A stretch of 5,531 nucleotides of DNA from Desulfobulbaceae bacterium (GTDB taxonomy: Bacteria; Desulfobacterota; Desulfobulbia; Desulfobulbales; SURF-16). Every line of letters begins with the position of its first letter. Within the stretch, counting starts at the first letter, position 1. A program made the translations under genes and the position numbers. A model generated the notes under the pieces. It was not told the DNA's origin. It did no database searches and worked only from the letters and a program-made list of their open reading frames with translations. Below, in pieces: positions 1 to 5,531 of the stretch. The stretch is from positions 1-5,531 of the forward strand of contig JANTGB010000176.1 of assembly GCA_024763115.1 (NCBI GenBank), given 5' to 3'.

Positions 1-120
1 CGCGGCACCGGACTGATGACAAAAATCTCCGGCACCCTGTAAACAGTTACAATTACGGGTGGTAGCGAACTTAAGGTGCTTACCCCGTGAGTAGTTATAA
101 AAAAAGAAAAAAAAGAGCAA
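1..120. other. Upstream region of the GT39 gene, no gene identified
   Basis: No gene can be assigned here. Two + strand frames are open from the window edge and stop at TAA 40-42 and TAG 63-65; either could be the tail of an upstream gene, but both are too short to judge. A - strand frame is also open from about position 83 to the left edge, without an ATG. A weak hairpin is possible, with ACGGG at 55-59 pairing with CCCGT at 84-88 and AGC 64-66 pairing with GCT 78-80. The last 20 or so bases are almost pure A (seven A at 99-105, eight at 107-114). TATAAA at 96-101 could be a -10 box, but no good -35 box is present, so no promoter is called. The heptamer CGGCACC occurs twice (3-9 and 30-36). 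Confidence 0.5.
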
Positions 121-1701
121 ATGAACCGGATTAATAATCTAACAATCTCTCTTTTAATATTGGCGCTGTCAGGGGCGGTCTCCGCCTTGTTTTTACCATA
201 TTTTGTCATCGATGAAACACGATATCTGACAGTTGCATGGGAAATGAAATCGGCTCATTCAATTGTTCCGCTTTTAAATGGCCTTCCTTATTCGCATAAA
301 CCACCCCTTTTGTTCTTCTTAATCAATCTGGACTGGCTGCTTTTCGGCGTAAATGAACAAACTCTTCGGCTGATACCGTTATTCTTCAGCTTTCTGAACA
401 TACTGATGACTTACAAAATTGCTTTAGCTCTGTGGGGAGACAGAAAAATTGCTCGATATGCGACAGCCATCCTGACCTCTACATTAATTTATCTGGTTTG
501 GTCAACATTAATAATGTTTGATATTATTCTTACTTTCTGGGTTCTGGTAGGAATATACGGACTTTTATCCGCGACAGAAAAAAATATTAAAACATCATTA
601 ATTCTTATCGGCATATCTATCGGCGGGGGATTGCTGACAAAGGGGCCGGTTATCTTTGTCCACATTCTGCCGACAAGTATTTTTTACAGCTTGTGGCGAA
701 CGCAGGACAAACCCGGCACAAAGAAATGGTTTTTAATGATTTTGTCGGCAATTTTTACAGGATTAGCCCTGGCCCTGCTTTGGGTTGTTCCTGCGGCAAT
801 AAATGGAGGCGAGGAATACAGAAAAGCCATACTATGGGGCCAGACCGCAGGCCGTATGACTTCTTCCTTTGATCACCAGTCCCCGATATGGTGGTATATA
901 CCGATACTGCCGGTAATGTTTATGCCCTGGATCCTGATAAAGCCGACATGGCATGGCTTCTCGATGATAAAGCGTGATACAGGTTATCGCTTTCTGGCTG
1001 TCTGGCTGGTCATGACTATAGCAATATTTTCATTGATAAGCTGTAAGCGAATTCATTACTTGATTCCATTGCTGCCGGCAGTCAGCCTGATAACAGCAAG
1101 AAATATTGTAACATATAGCACAAAGGTATCAGAATACAGTAAGTTACATTATCCGCTTGCGATCTTCTACATCATTTCAGGTGTTGCGGCATTTGGCGCT
1201 TCATTCATTAAAATCGACAATATCCCTGCTGTTATTATTTTTCTGCCGGCATTTGCGTTTGTTTTATTGGGCGTTATTATGTTCTTTATAAGGCCGTCAT
1301 CTATGGATGAGCTGATAAAAATTATTGCCCTGTCATCTCTGGTTATCTTTATGTCGATTGTATTTATCGGCTCAATTAATTTTTTCAGCAGGTACGATGT
1401 AATTAATATTGCTCAGGTTTTAAGAAAAAAACAAGAGGAGGGATATAAAATTATCCATTATGGAAAATATCGTGGTCAATATCAATTCCTGGGCCGCTTA
1501 ACCAAACCGCTTGTAGTTTTGAGTAATAAGAAGATTATTGATGAATATGTTGCTACTCATAAAAAAGTTCTTTTAGTGAGCTATGAAGAACCTGAAAAAA
1601 TTATCGATAAAGCCATGGTGTTGTATCAACAGCCATATAGAGGTAAAAAGGTAATTTTATGGAAAGAAAAAGGGATCAATTTTTTTTTAAACTCTCATTA
1701 G
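121..1701 (+). CDS. GT39/ArnT-like polytopic membrane glycosyltransferase
   Basis: The 526-residue product looks like an inner-membrane glycosyltransferase of the GT39 (PMT/ArnT) type, which moves a sugar from a polyprenyl-phosphate carrier to an acceptor on the periplasmic side. After a first membrane segment (about 8-28) come the acidic pair D31-E32 in DETRY, then EM at 41-42 and HKPPL at 59-63, the arrangement typical of ArnT-like enzymes. A second conserved acidic position is D134 in MFDIILTF, followed by TKGP at 173-176. R245, H252 and the aromatic WWYIP precede a PW at 269-270, and SCKRIHYLIPLLP at 307-319 matches the family's late motif. Several further helices run to about 420, and residues 425-526 form a soluble, Lys-rich tail. 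ATG 121 is the only usual start codon after the in-frame TGA at 88-90; the A-rich leader has AAAGAG only three bases upstream, a poor ribosome site. The sugar and acceptor (lipid A, protein or another glycan) cannot be told. A run of nine T lies at 1680-1688 just before the stop. The family call is firm, the substrate unknown. Confidence 0.9.
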   Translation: MNRINNLTISLLILALSGAVSALFLPYFVIDETRYLTVAWEMKSAHSIVPLLNGLPYSHKPPLLFFLINLDWLLFGVNEQTLRLIPLFFSFLNILMTYKIALALWGDRKIARYATAILTSTLIYLVWSTLIMFDIILTFWVLVGIYGLLSATEKNIKTSLILIGISIGGGLLTKGPVIFVHILPTSIFYSLWRTQDKPGTKKWFLMILSAIFTGLALALLWVVPAAINGGEEYRKAILWGQTAGRMTSSFDHQSPIWWYIPILPVMFMPWILIKPTWHGFSMIKRDTGYRFLAVWLVMTIAIFSLISCKRIHYLIPLLPAVSLITARNIVTYSTKVSEYSKLHYPLAIFYIISGVAAFGASFIKIDNIPAVIIFLPAFAFVLLGVIMFFIRPSSMDELIKIIALSSLVIFMSIVFIGSINFFSRYDVINIAQVLRKKQEEGYKIIHYGKYRGQYQFLGRLTKPLVVLSNKKIIDEYVATHKKVLLVSYEEPEKIIDKAMVLYQQPYRGKKVILWKEKGINFFLNSH

Positions 1702-1853
1702 GGCTCACGCAGAAAATAACTTCGCATTCTAAGGCGCAAATCCGAACATTAAAAAAAGCGATCTGCAACTATGCGATCCTGGAACGTAGCTTAAGCTATG
1801 CCTGCTGTTGCATGCAATCAGACCACTTCTCTACTGATTTATCGGTGAGCCCT
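1700..1853. repeat. Intergenic element bounded by a 9-bp inverted repeat, possible structured RNA or MITE-like insert
   Basis: The gap between the two membrane-protein genes contains a perfect inverted repeat, AGGGCTCAC at 1700-1708 and GTGAGCCCT at 1845-1853. Inside it lie further pairings in nested order: AAATC 1738-1742 with GATTT 1836-1840, TGCAAC 1764-1769 with GTTGCA 1807-1812, and a hairpin CGTAGC-TTAA-GCTATG at 1785-1800 containing the 12-bp palindrome TAGCTTAAGCTA. A second palindrome, TTGCATGCAA, is at 1808-1817, and GCGATC occurs twice (1758-1763, 1773-1778). The left arm begins inside the TAG stop of the glycosyltransferase gene. No clear target duplication was seen. An out-of-frame ORF (1659-1886) crosses this stretch, but it lacks a ribosome site and protein-like composition. 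The element could be a small mobile-element remnant, an mRNA structure or chance; the nesting is observed, the meaning inferred. Confidence 0.4.
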
Positions 1854-1884
1854 GTAACCTCCGGAAAATCAATGCTGTCATGCT

Positions 1885-1890
1885 GAAGGA
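1885..1890 (+). promoter_or_regulatory. Ribosome binding site for the GTG-started DedA-PAP2-LssY gene
   Basis: GAAGGA lies six bases before the GTG at 1897, an ideal Shine-Dalgarno distance. It decides the start, because the reading frame has a TAA at 1855-1857 and no other usual start codon between that stop and GTG 1897. Confidence 0.8.
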
Positions 1891-1896
1891 CAGAAC

Positions 1897-4008
1897 GTGA
1901 TTACTGACCTGATCAATCACATCATCCCCTCAATTGAGCACTTTAAAATCGGAGGATACTGGATTGCTTTTTCTGCCGCCCTCCTCGAAACAACTGTCGG
2001 TATCGGCCTGTTTTTACCTGGATCAACCATCATTCTTTTCCTTGGAGCGCTATCTGCACGCGGCTATCTCGACACAGGCGATCTCATCTGGTTTGCTGTC
2101 CTTGGAGCCATTTCAGGTGACAACATAAATTACTACCTTGGGAAAAAATATGGCGCCAAATGGCTGAAGAAAGGTTTCTGGTTCTTAAATTCCGGCCATA
2201 TTGAAAAAACAAAATATTTCATGAATGACCATGGGGCAAAGAGCGTTTTCCTGGGCCGGTTTATACCAAGCGTCAAAGAGGTTGTTCCTTTTATAGCCGG
2301 TAGCGTGAAGATGGACAAAAAAACATTTATGCTCTGGAATGTTCTCGGCGCTACAGGATGGGGATTTGAATGGGTTCTTGCCGGATATATCTTTGCGCAA
2401 TCCCTTAACCTCGCTGAATTATGGTTATCTCGGGCTGGTTTATTTCTGGCTTTTCTCCTGACACTTGGCGGCATCCTCTACTTCTTAAAATTGCTTATTA
2501 TCAAGAAAGGAAAACAATTATGGATCATCACCGGCTCACTCCTGCAATCCATCAATAAGGCTGTGCTGAAGAATGAACTTGTGGTTCCATGGATGCAAAA
2601 ACATCCGCGCATTATCTCATTTTTAAAGGCGCGTCTTGACACATCGGTATTTTCCGGACTGACTCTATCCATATTTTCGTTGGCCTTTGTCTATGTTTTG
2701 GCTTTGTTTGCCGGGATAGTAGAAGATCTTATAACATCTGATCCCATCATTGCCGCAGACATCCGCATAGCAAACCTTTTGGTTGGCTTCCGCACTGCTG
2801 ATCTAACGGATATTTTTAGCTGGATAACCCTGCTTTGTAAAAGCCAGGTCATCCTGGCTTTTATTGTTATTTCCGTTGCACTTCTCTGGATATGGCGAAA
2901 AAATTGCTATATTCTTCCCCTTTTTATTGCAGTTACCGGCAGTGGGATATTTACCTGTTTAGGAAAACTGGCTTTCCATCGTCCTCGTCCCCTGCAAGCT
3001 GTTTATGTTGAACATTCTTTTTCTTTCCCCAGCGGACATGCAACTATCGCGGTCGCTTTCTACGGATTTGCGGGATACCTCCTTATGCGCTTTGTCAAAA
3101 ACCGGAACATAAAGGTAAATATATTTTTTACAACACTTATCATAATCATAGCGATTGGTTTTAGCCGGTTATATCTTGGGGTACATTATCTAAGCGATGT
3201 CTGGAGCGGTTATCTTGTCGGGACAATGTGGCTGATTATTGCCGTCTCTTTTTCGGAATGGCTCAGCCGGCGGAAAAGGAGTGACCAACCTATATCTCCT
3301 GTTGCCGGAGCCCGTTTAATCTCTTTTGCTCTGGTTTCCCTCGCTGTTCTGTTCTATGCCGGGTTTTCGATAAATTACCATCCGCCACCGGCATCAGTAG
3401 TATCGAATCCCCCCCTCGTTGTATCAAAAGGTACCGATATTTTTACAAATGAGCAGATGAAATACACCGAAACGCTGATCGCTGAGAAACAAGAGCCTGT
3501 AAACTTTATTTTTCTTGCTGAAAATGAGAGCCGGCTGATTGCAGCGCTGCAGCAGGCAGGTTGGATCTTAACCGACAAGGCAGATATCATGTCATTTATT
3601 AAGGCAGTTAAATCATTAATATTAAAAACGCCGTATCCTTCCGCGCCGATTTCACCTTCTTTTTGGAACACAAAAATACAGAGACTGAGTTTTACAAAAG
3701 TATCCGGGGGAAATTGGTTCAGTAACGCACATCACATTAAAATATGGAACACAAACTATTTATTGAAAAATGGTCGTAATATCTATGTAGCTATGGCAAA
3801 TGCTGATGATGGTCTCAAGTGGGGTATAATTCCAATAATTTCTCCAGATTTAGATACTGAACGAGAGCTGATATATCAAGACCTTGATCTTTCGGAAAAC
3901 ATAGAAAACAGCATAAAAATACAACTCGTTAAATCTCTAATCGGGAAAAATTTTATGGGAGACAAATTCTTTACTGACGGGAAAGCGTATATAATTTCAA
4001 TACGATAA
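1897..4008 (+). CDS. DedA / PAP2 phosphatase / LssY C-terminal domain fusion membrane protein
   Basis: The 703-residue protein joins three domains. The first (about 1-200) is DedA (SNARE-associated family): E31, FLPGST at 39-44, GD at 74-75, YYLGKKYG at 79-86 and GRFIPSVKEVVPFIAG at 120-135. The usual Arg after the conserved proline is replaced by K127. A charged linker (about 203-250) leads to a PAP2 phosphatase domain (about 252-455) with all three catalytic motifs intact: K357-x6-R364-P365, P378-S-G-H381, and S423-R424-x5-H430-x3-D434. This supports an active lipid phosphatase using H430 as nucleophile, probably on the outer membrane face. After a last helix (about 472-490) and a Pro-rich linker comes an LssY C-terminal domain (about 530-703) with HHIKIW at 612-617, DLDTERE at 651-657 and TDGK at 693-696. 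DedA proteins include undecaprenyl-phosphate flippases, and PAP2 enzymes include undecaprenyl-pyrophosphate and lipid A phosphatases; the LssY domain has no settled function. The gene follows the GT39 gene by 195 bases on the same strand, so cotranscription is possible but unproven. Domain calls are firm, the substrate is inferred. Confidence 0.93.
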   Translation: MITDLINHIIPSIEHFKIGGYWIAFSAALLETTVGIGLFLPGSTIILFLGALSARGYLDTGDLIWFAVLGAISGDNINYYLGKKYGAKWLKKGFWFLNSGHIEKTKYFMNDHGAKSVFLGRFIPSVKEVVPFIAGSVKMDKKTFMLWNVLGATGWGFEWVLAGYIFAQSLNLAELWLSRAGLFLAFLLTLGGILYFLKLLIIKKGKQLWIITGSLLQSINKAVLKNELVVPWMQKHPRIISFLKARLDTSVFSGLTLSIFSLAFVYVLALFAGIVEDLITSDPIIAADIRIANLLVGFRTADLTDIFSWITLLCKSQVILAFIVISVALLWIWRKNCYILPLFIAVTGSGIFTCLGKLAFHRPRPLQAVYVEHSFSFPSGHATIAVAFYGFAGYLLMRFVKNRNIKVNIFFTTLIIIIAIGFSRLYLGVHYLSDVWSGYLVGTMWLIIAVSFSEWLSRRKRSDQPISPVAGARLISFALVSLAVLFYAGFSINYHPPPASVVSNPPLVVSKGTDIFTNEQMKYTETLIAEKQEPVNFIFLAENESRLIAALQQAGWILTDKADIMSFIKAVKSLILKTPYPSAPISPSFWNTKIQRLSFTKVSGGNWFSNAHHIKIWNTNYLLKNGRNIYVAMANADDGLKWGIIPIISPDLDTERELIYQDLDLSENIENSIKIQLVKSLIGKNFMGDKFFTDGKAYIISIR

Positions 4009-4038
4009 AGTTGTTTTAGTCGCCGAATTGTGCCATTT
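4009..4038. other. Convergent 30-base gap with no visible terminator
   Basis: The fusion gene and xseA meet tail to tail here. No GC-rich hairpin with a T-run could be found on either strand; only a short T-run (4036-4040) reaches into the xseA stop codon. Termination may rely on Rho or lie within the opposite gene. Confidence 0.5.
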
Positions 4039-5382
4039 TTAATTAATTATCTTCGTAACCTCACCCCCCAGCTTTCCTTTATGAAGTAAAATATTTATCT
4101 TGTCGCCCTTCCTCACATCCTTGCTGTCGCTGATTATTTTTTCGTCATCGGCGGAGCGGACAAGGGCGTAACCCCGGCCTAAAACGCTTAGTGGATTAAC
4201 CGCCCCAAGCAGAGTAGCCGTCCTGGTCAGTTTTTCTTTTCTCCGTTGTAACTGCATGAGCATGGCAAGTTTTAATTTCCTGCTTAATTTCGTAATCTTC
4301 TGCTCTTGCCGGTGCAGATGTGCCGCCGGATTATCAGCCATGAGTCTAACAGAAAGATCTGTCAGCAGCTTCTGTCTTGAGTTCAATTTCAGATTCATTA
4401 TCCGGGTCATAACCATTTGATTATTGTCTATTTTGAGACGAAAATGGTCAAGGAGCAGGGTTGGATCACCCAAAAGCCGAAAGTGCATTTTTACCAGGCG
4501 CCGTTGTTTGTCCAGCAGCCTGTTAACGGCCATAATTATTCTTTTTCGGGTTGTCCGCAATTTGTTAAGCAGAACGAGGCGATCCGGCAGGACAACTTCA
4601 GCCGCTGCAGTCGGGGTTGGAGCCCGTTGATCTGCAACATAGTCAACAATGGTAAAATCAATCTCATGACCGATGGCCGATACCACAGGAATGGCAGAGG
4701 CAAAAACCGCCCTGGCTGTTTTTTCTTTATTAAATGCCCATAGATCTTCAATGGATCCCCCGCCCCTACAGATGACAATAACCTCAGCCAGGTGTCGATC
4801 ATTGACCATTTCCAGGGCCTTGACTATTTCTTCGGCAGCTCCTTCACCCTGGACTGCGACCGGAAAAATTTCAACTGGTACTGACGGGAAGCGAACTGCG
4901 GCAATTTTGAGAAAATCATGAACCGCTGCCCCATGAGGTGAGGTAATCAGGCATATTTTTGCCGGAAGAAAAGGAAGTTGTTTTTTATGCTCCTGGGCAA
5001 AGAGTCCTTCTGCCGCCAGTTTGTTTTTAAGCTTTTCAAAAGCAAGCTGGAGTTGTCCGGCGCCATGAAAATCCATAAAATCAACAATCAGTTGATATTC
5101 TCCCCGCGGTTCATAAACCGATATTCTCCCTCTACAGATAACCTGCATGCCATTGTCTGGTTTTTCTTCAAGATAGCGTTGTTGTCCCTTGAACATTACG
5201 GCCTTAAGCTGAGCCTGCTTATCTTTTAAAACAAAATAACAATGGCCGGAAAAAGGAATCTTGAGATTTGAAATTTCCCCTTTAACACTGACAAAGGGAA
5301 ACCTGGTTTCCACCAGGCCCCTGATGGAGCGGGTAAGATCGGTTACAGTCTGAATTCGAGTGGAATATGGTGATTTATTCAT
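4039..5382 (-). CDS. xseA: Exodeoxyribonuclease VII large subunit
   Basis: The 447-residue product is XseA, the catalytic large subunit of exonuclease VII, which degrades single-stranded DNA from both ends into short oligonucleotides in the cytoplasm and acts in repair with several copies of small XseB. An N-terminal OB-fold (about 1-105) shows GEISNLK at 35-41 and GHCYFVLKD at 46-54. The catalytic domain (about 125-265) carries ITSPHGAAVHD at 146-156, CRGGGSIEDLWAFN at 205-218 and SAIGHEIDFTIVDYVADQRA at 235-254, followed by PTPTAAAE. D156, R206, H239 and D242 line up, from memory, with residues reported essential in E. coli XseA (D155, R205, H238, D241). A long helical region (about 265-385) would bind XseB, and the end has GRGYALV at 402-408. 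Length is normal and no key residue is missing. ATG 5382 is the only usual start after the in-frame TGA at 5398-5400; its ribosome site is weak (GAG ten bases or so upstream), and the ATG overlaps the stop of a possible upstream gene as ATGA. No xseB follows, since the next gene converges. Confidence 0.97.
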   Translation of the reverse strand: MNKSPYSTRIQTVTDLTRSIRGLVETRFPFVSVKGEISNLKIPFSGHCYFVLKDKQAQLKAVMFKGQQRYLEEKPDNGMQVICRGRISVYEPRGEYQLIVDFMDFHGAGQLQLAFEKLKNKLAAEGLFAQEHKKQLPFLPAKICLITSPHGAAVHDFLKIAAVRFPSVPVEIFPVAVQGEGAAEEIVKALEMVNDRHLAEVIVICRGGGSIEDLWAFNKEKTARAVFASAIPVVSAIGHEIDFTIVDYVADQRAPTPTAAAEVVLPDRLVLLNKLRTTRKRIIMAVNRLLDKQRRLVKMHFRLLGDPTLLLDHFRLKIDNNQMVMTRIMNLKLNSRQKLLTDLSVRLMADNPAAHLHRQEQKITKLSRKLKLAMLMQLQRRKEKLTRTATLLGAVNPLSVLGRGYALVRSADDEKIISDSKDVRKGDKINILLHKGKLGGEVTKIIN

Positions 5383-5531
5383 AGGTATTTGCTCAAGTCA
5401 GGTAAAGGGCTTGCCTGGGAGGTTGTTGAATTTGAGTAAGCGTTCACCAGCACCTCATCTTTGCCCATTTCGGAGTCTACGCTTACCTGCCTGCTTGAAT
5501 AGCACCAGTATGCTGCGCAGGCACAGGTAAG
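5379..5531 (-). CDS. Possible 3' end of an unidentified gene overlapping the xseA start
   Basis: Read on the - strand, one frame is open from the window edge for 50 codons and ends in TGA at 5381-5379, giving the ATGA stop-start overlap with xseA that is common in coupled operon genes. The last part reads like a protein tail, with MGKDEVLVNAYSN followed by a Ser/Thr/Pro-rich end finishing in PDLSKYL; the part nearest the edge is Cys- and Tyr-rich. I do not recognise the family. The frame's length is not by itself beyond chance, and the other two - strand frames close within the region. The same DNA forms strong inverted repeats, which argues partly for a non-coding reading. If real, xseA would depend on translation of this upstream gene, which would suit its weak ribosome site. 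Start and length lie outside the window. Confidence 0.35.
   Translation of the reverse strand, partial: LTCACAAYWCYSSRQVSVDSEMGKDEVLVNAYSNSTTSQASPLPDLSKYL
5436..5486. repeat. 8-bp inverted repeat upstream of xseA
   Basis: GTAAGCGT at 5436-5443 is matched by its perfect reverse complement ACGCTTAC at 5479-5486, 35 bases apart. The right arm overlaps the left arm of a second inverted repeat (5482-5531), so in a transcript the two pairings would exclude each other. The tip GTAAGCG resembles what I remember of IS66-family terminal repeats, but no transposase is in the window to support that. Confidence 0.45.
5482..5531. repeat. Strong imperfect hairpin at the window edge
   Basis: CTTACCTG (5482-5489) plus CCTGC (5490-5494) pairs with GCAGG (5517-5521) plus CAGGTAAG (5524-5531), a 13-bp stem interrupted only by a two-base bulge (CA at 5522-5523). 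The 22-base loop contains a further four-base pairing, AGCA 5501-5504 with TGCT 5511-5514. The stem reaches the last base of the window and may be longer. No T-run follows on the - strand side, so it does not look like an intrinsic terminator. CAGGTAA also occurs at 5399-5405 and could compete for the same CTTACCTG arm. Confidence 0.55.

Noticed and set aside
1..83. Open - strand frame running off the left edge, including the stretch VPEIFVISPVPR
   Set aside because: It looks faintly like the start of a secreted or outer-membrane protein, but it has no ATG, no ribosome site at the possible GTG (+ strand 33-35), and is only about 27 codons long.
55..105. Hairpin 55-88 as a terminator of an upstream + strand gene
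   Set aside because: The stem is short and interrupted, and an A-run rather than a T-run follows.
1808..1836. Sigma-70 promoter for the fusion gene (TTGCAT with a box near 1831)
   Set aside because: The -10 candidate is a poor match and the -35 candidate is part of a palindrome; not supportable.
1659..1886. 75-codon + strand ORF overlapping the end of the GT39 gene
   Set aside because: It begins inside the GT39 gene in another frame, has no credible ribosome site, is Ser/Cys-rich without recognisable motifs, and covers the inverted-repeat element.
2133..2474. 113-codon - strand ORF within the DedA region
   Set aside because: It is antisense to clearly coding DedA sequence, is basic and low in motifs, and is best explained as a shadow frame.
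4417..4921. Several + strand ORFs opposite xseA
   Set aside because: They lie antisense to conserved XseA catalytic motifs, and none shows recognisable domains or a ribosome site.
5399..5417. CAGGTAA/TTGCCTG hairpin as an xseA leader terminator
   Set aside because: In the - strand transcript one pair becomes a C-A mismatch and no U-run follows.

Overview
The window carries three complete protein-coding genes, a probable 3' end of a fourth, and two short non-coding or ambiguous stretches with inverted-repeat structure. The host is probably a Gram-negative bacterium of moderate to low GC. The grounds are an ArnT/PMT-like inner-membrane glycosyltransferase, a DedA-PAP2-LssY fusion of the type known from proteobacteria, and a standard long XseA. 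Something in or near the Desulfobacterota/Deltaproteobacteria would fit, but that is an impression and not a result.

Layout. Positions 1-120 hold an AT-rich leader and no identifiable gene. A polytopic GT39/ArnT-like glycosyltransferase follows on the + strand (121-1701). A 195-base gap contains a 154-base stretch closed by a perfect 9-bp inverted repeat with further nested pairings. Next on the + strand is a 703-residue fusion (1897-4008, GTG start) of a DedA domain, a PAP2 lipid phosphatase domain and an LssY C-terminal domain. It converges with xseA, the large subunit of exodeoxyribonuclease VII (4039-5382, - strand), across a 30-base gap without a visible terminator. Upstream of xseA, a - strand frame is open from the window edge and its TGA overlaps the xseA ATG as ATGA. 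The same DNA carries strong overlapping inverted repeats, so this stretch is either the end of a coding sequence or a structured leader.

How the genes may work together. The first two + strand genes both plausibly act on polyprenyl-phosphate chemistry at the inner membrane. GT39 enzymes use lipid-carrier-linked sugars and release the carrier on the periplasmic face. DedA proteins include undecaprenyl-phosphate flippases, and PAP2 proteins include undecaprenyl-pyrophosphate and lipid A phosphatases. Linking the two into a carrier-recycling or envelope-modification unit is inference from adjacency and family knowledge. xseA is a DNA-repair housekeeping gene with no evident link to them.

No CRISPR array, tRNA, rRNA or transposase gene was seen. 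The most unusual items are the three-domain fusion beside a GT39 enzyme, the nested inverted-repeat element between them, and the competing hairpins upstream of xseA. Nothing here is clear evidence for a wholly new system.
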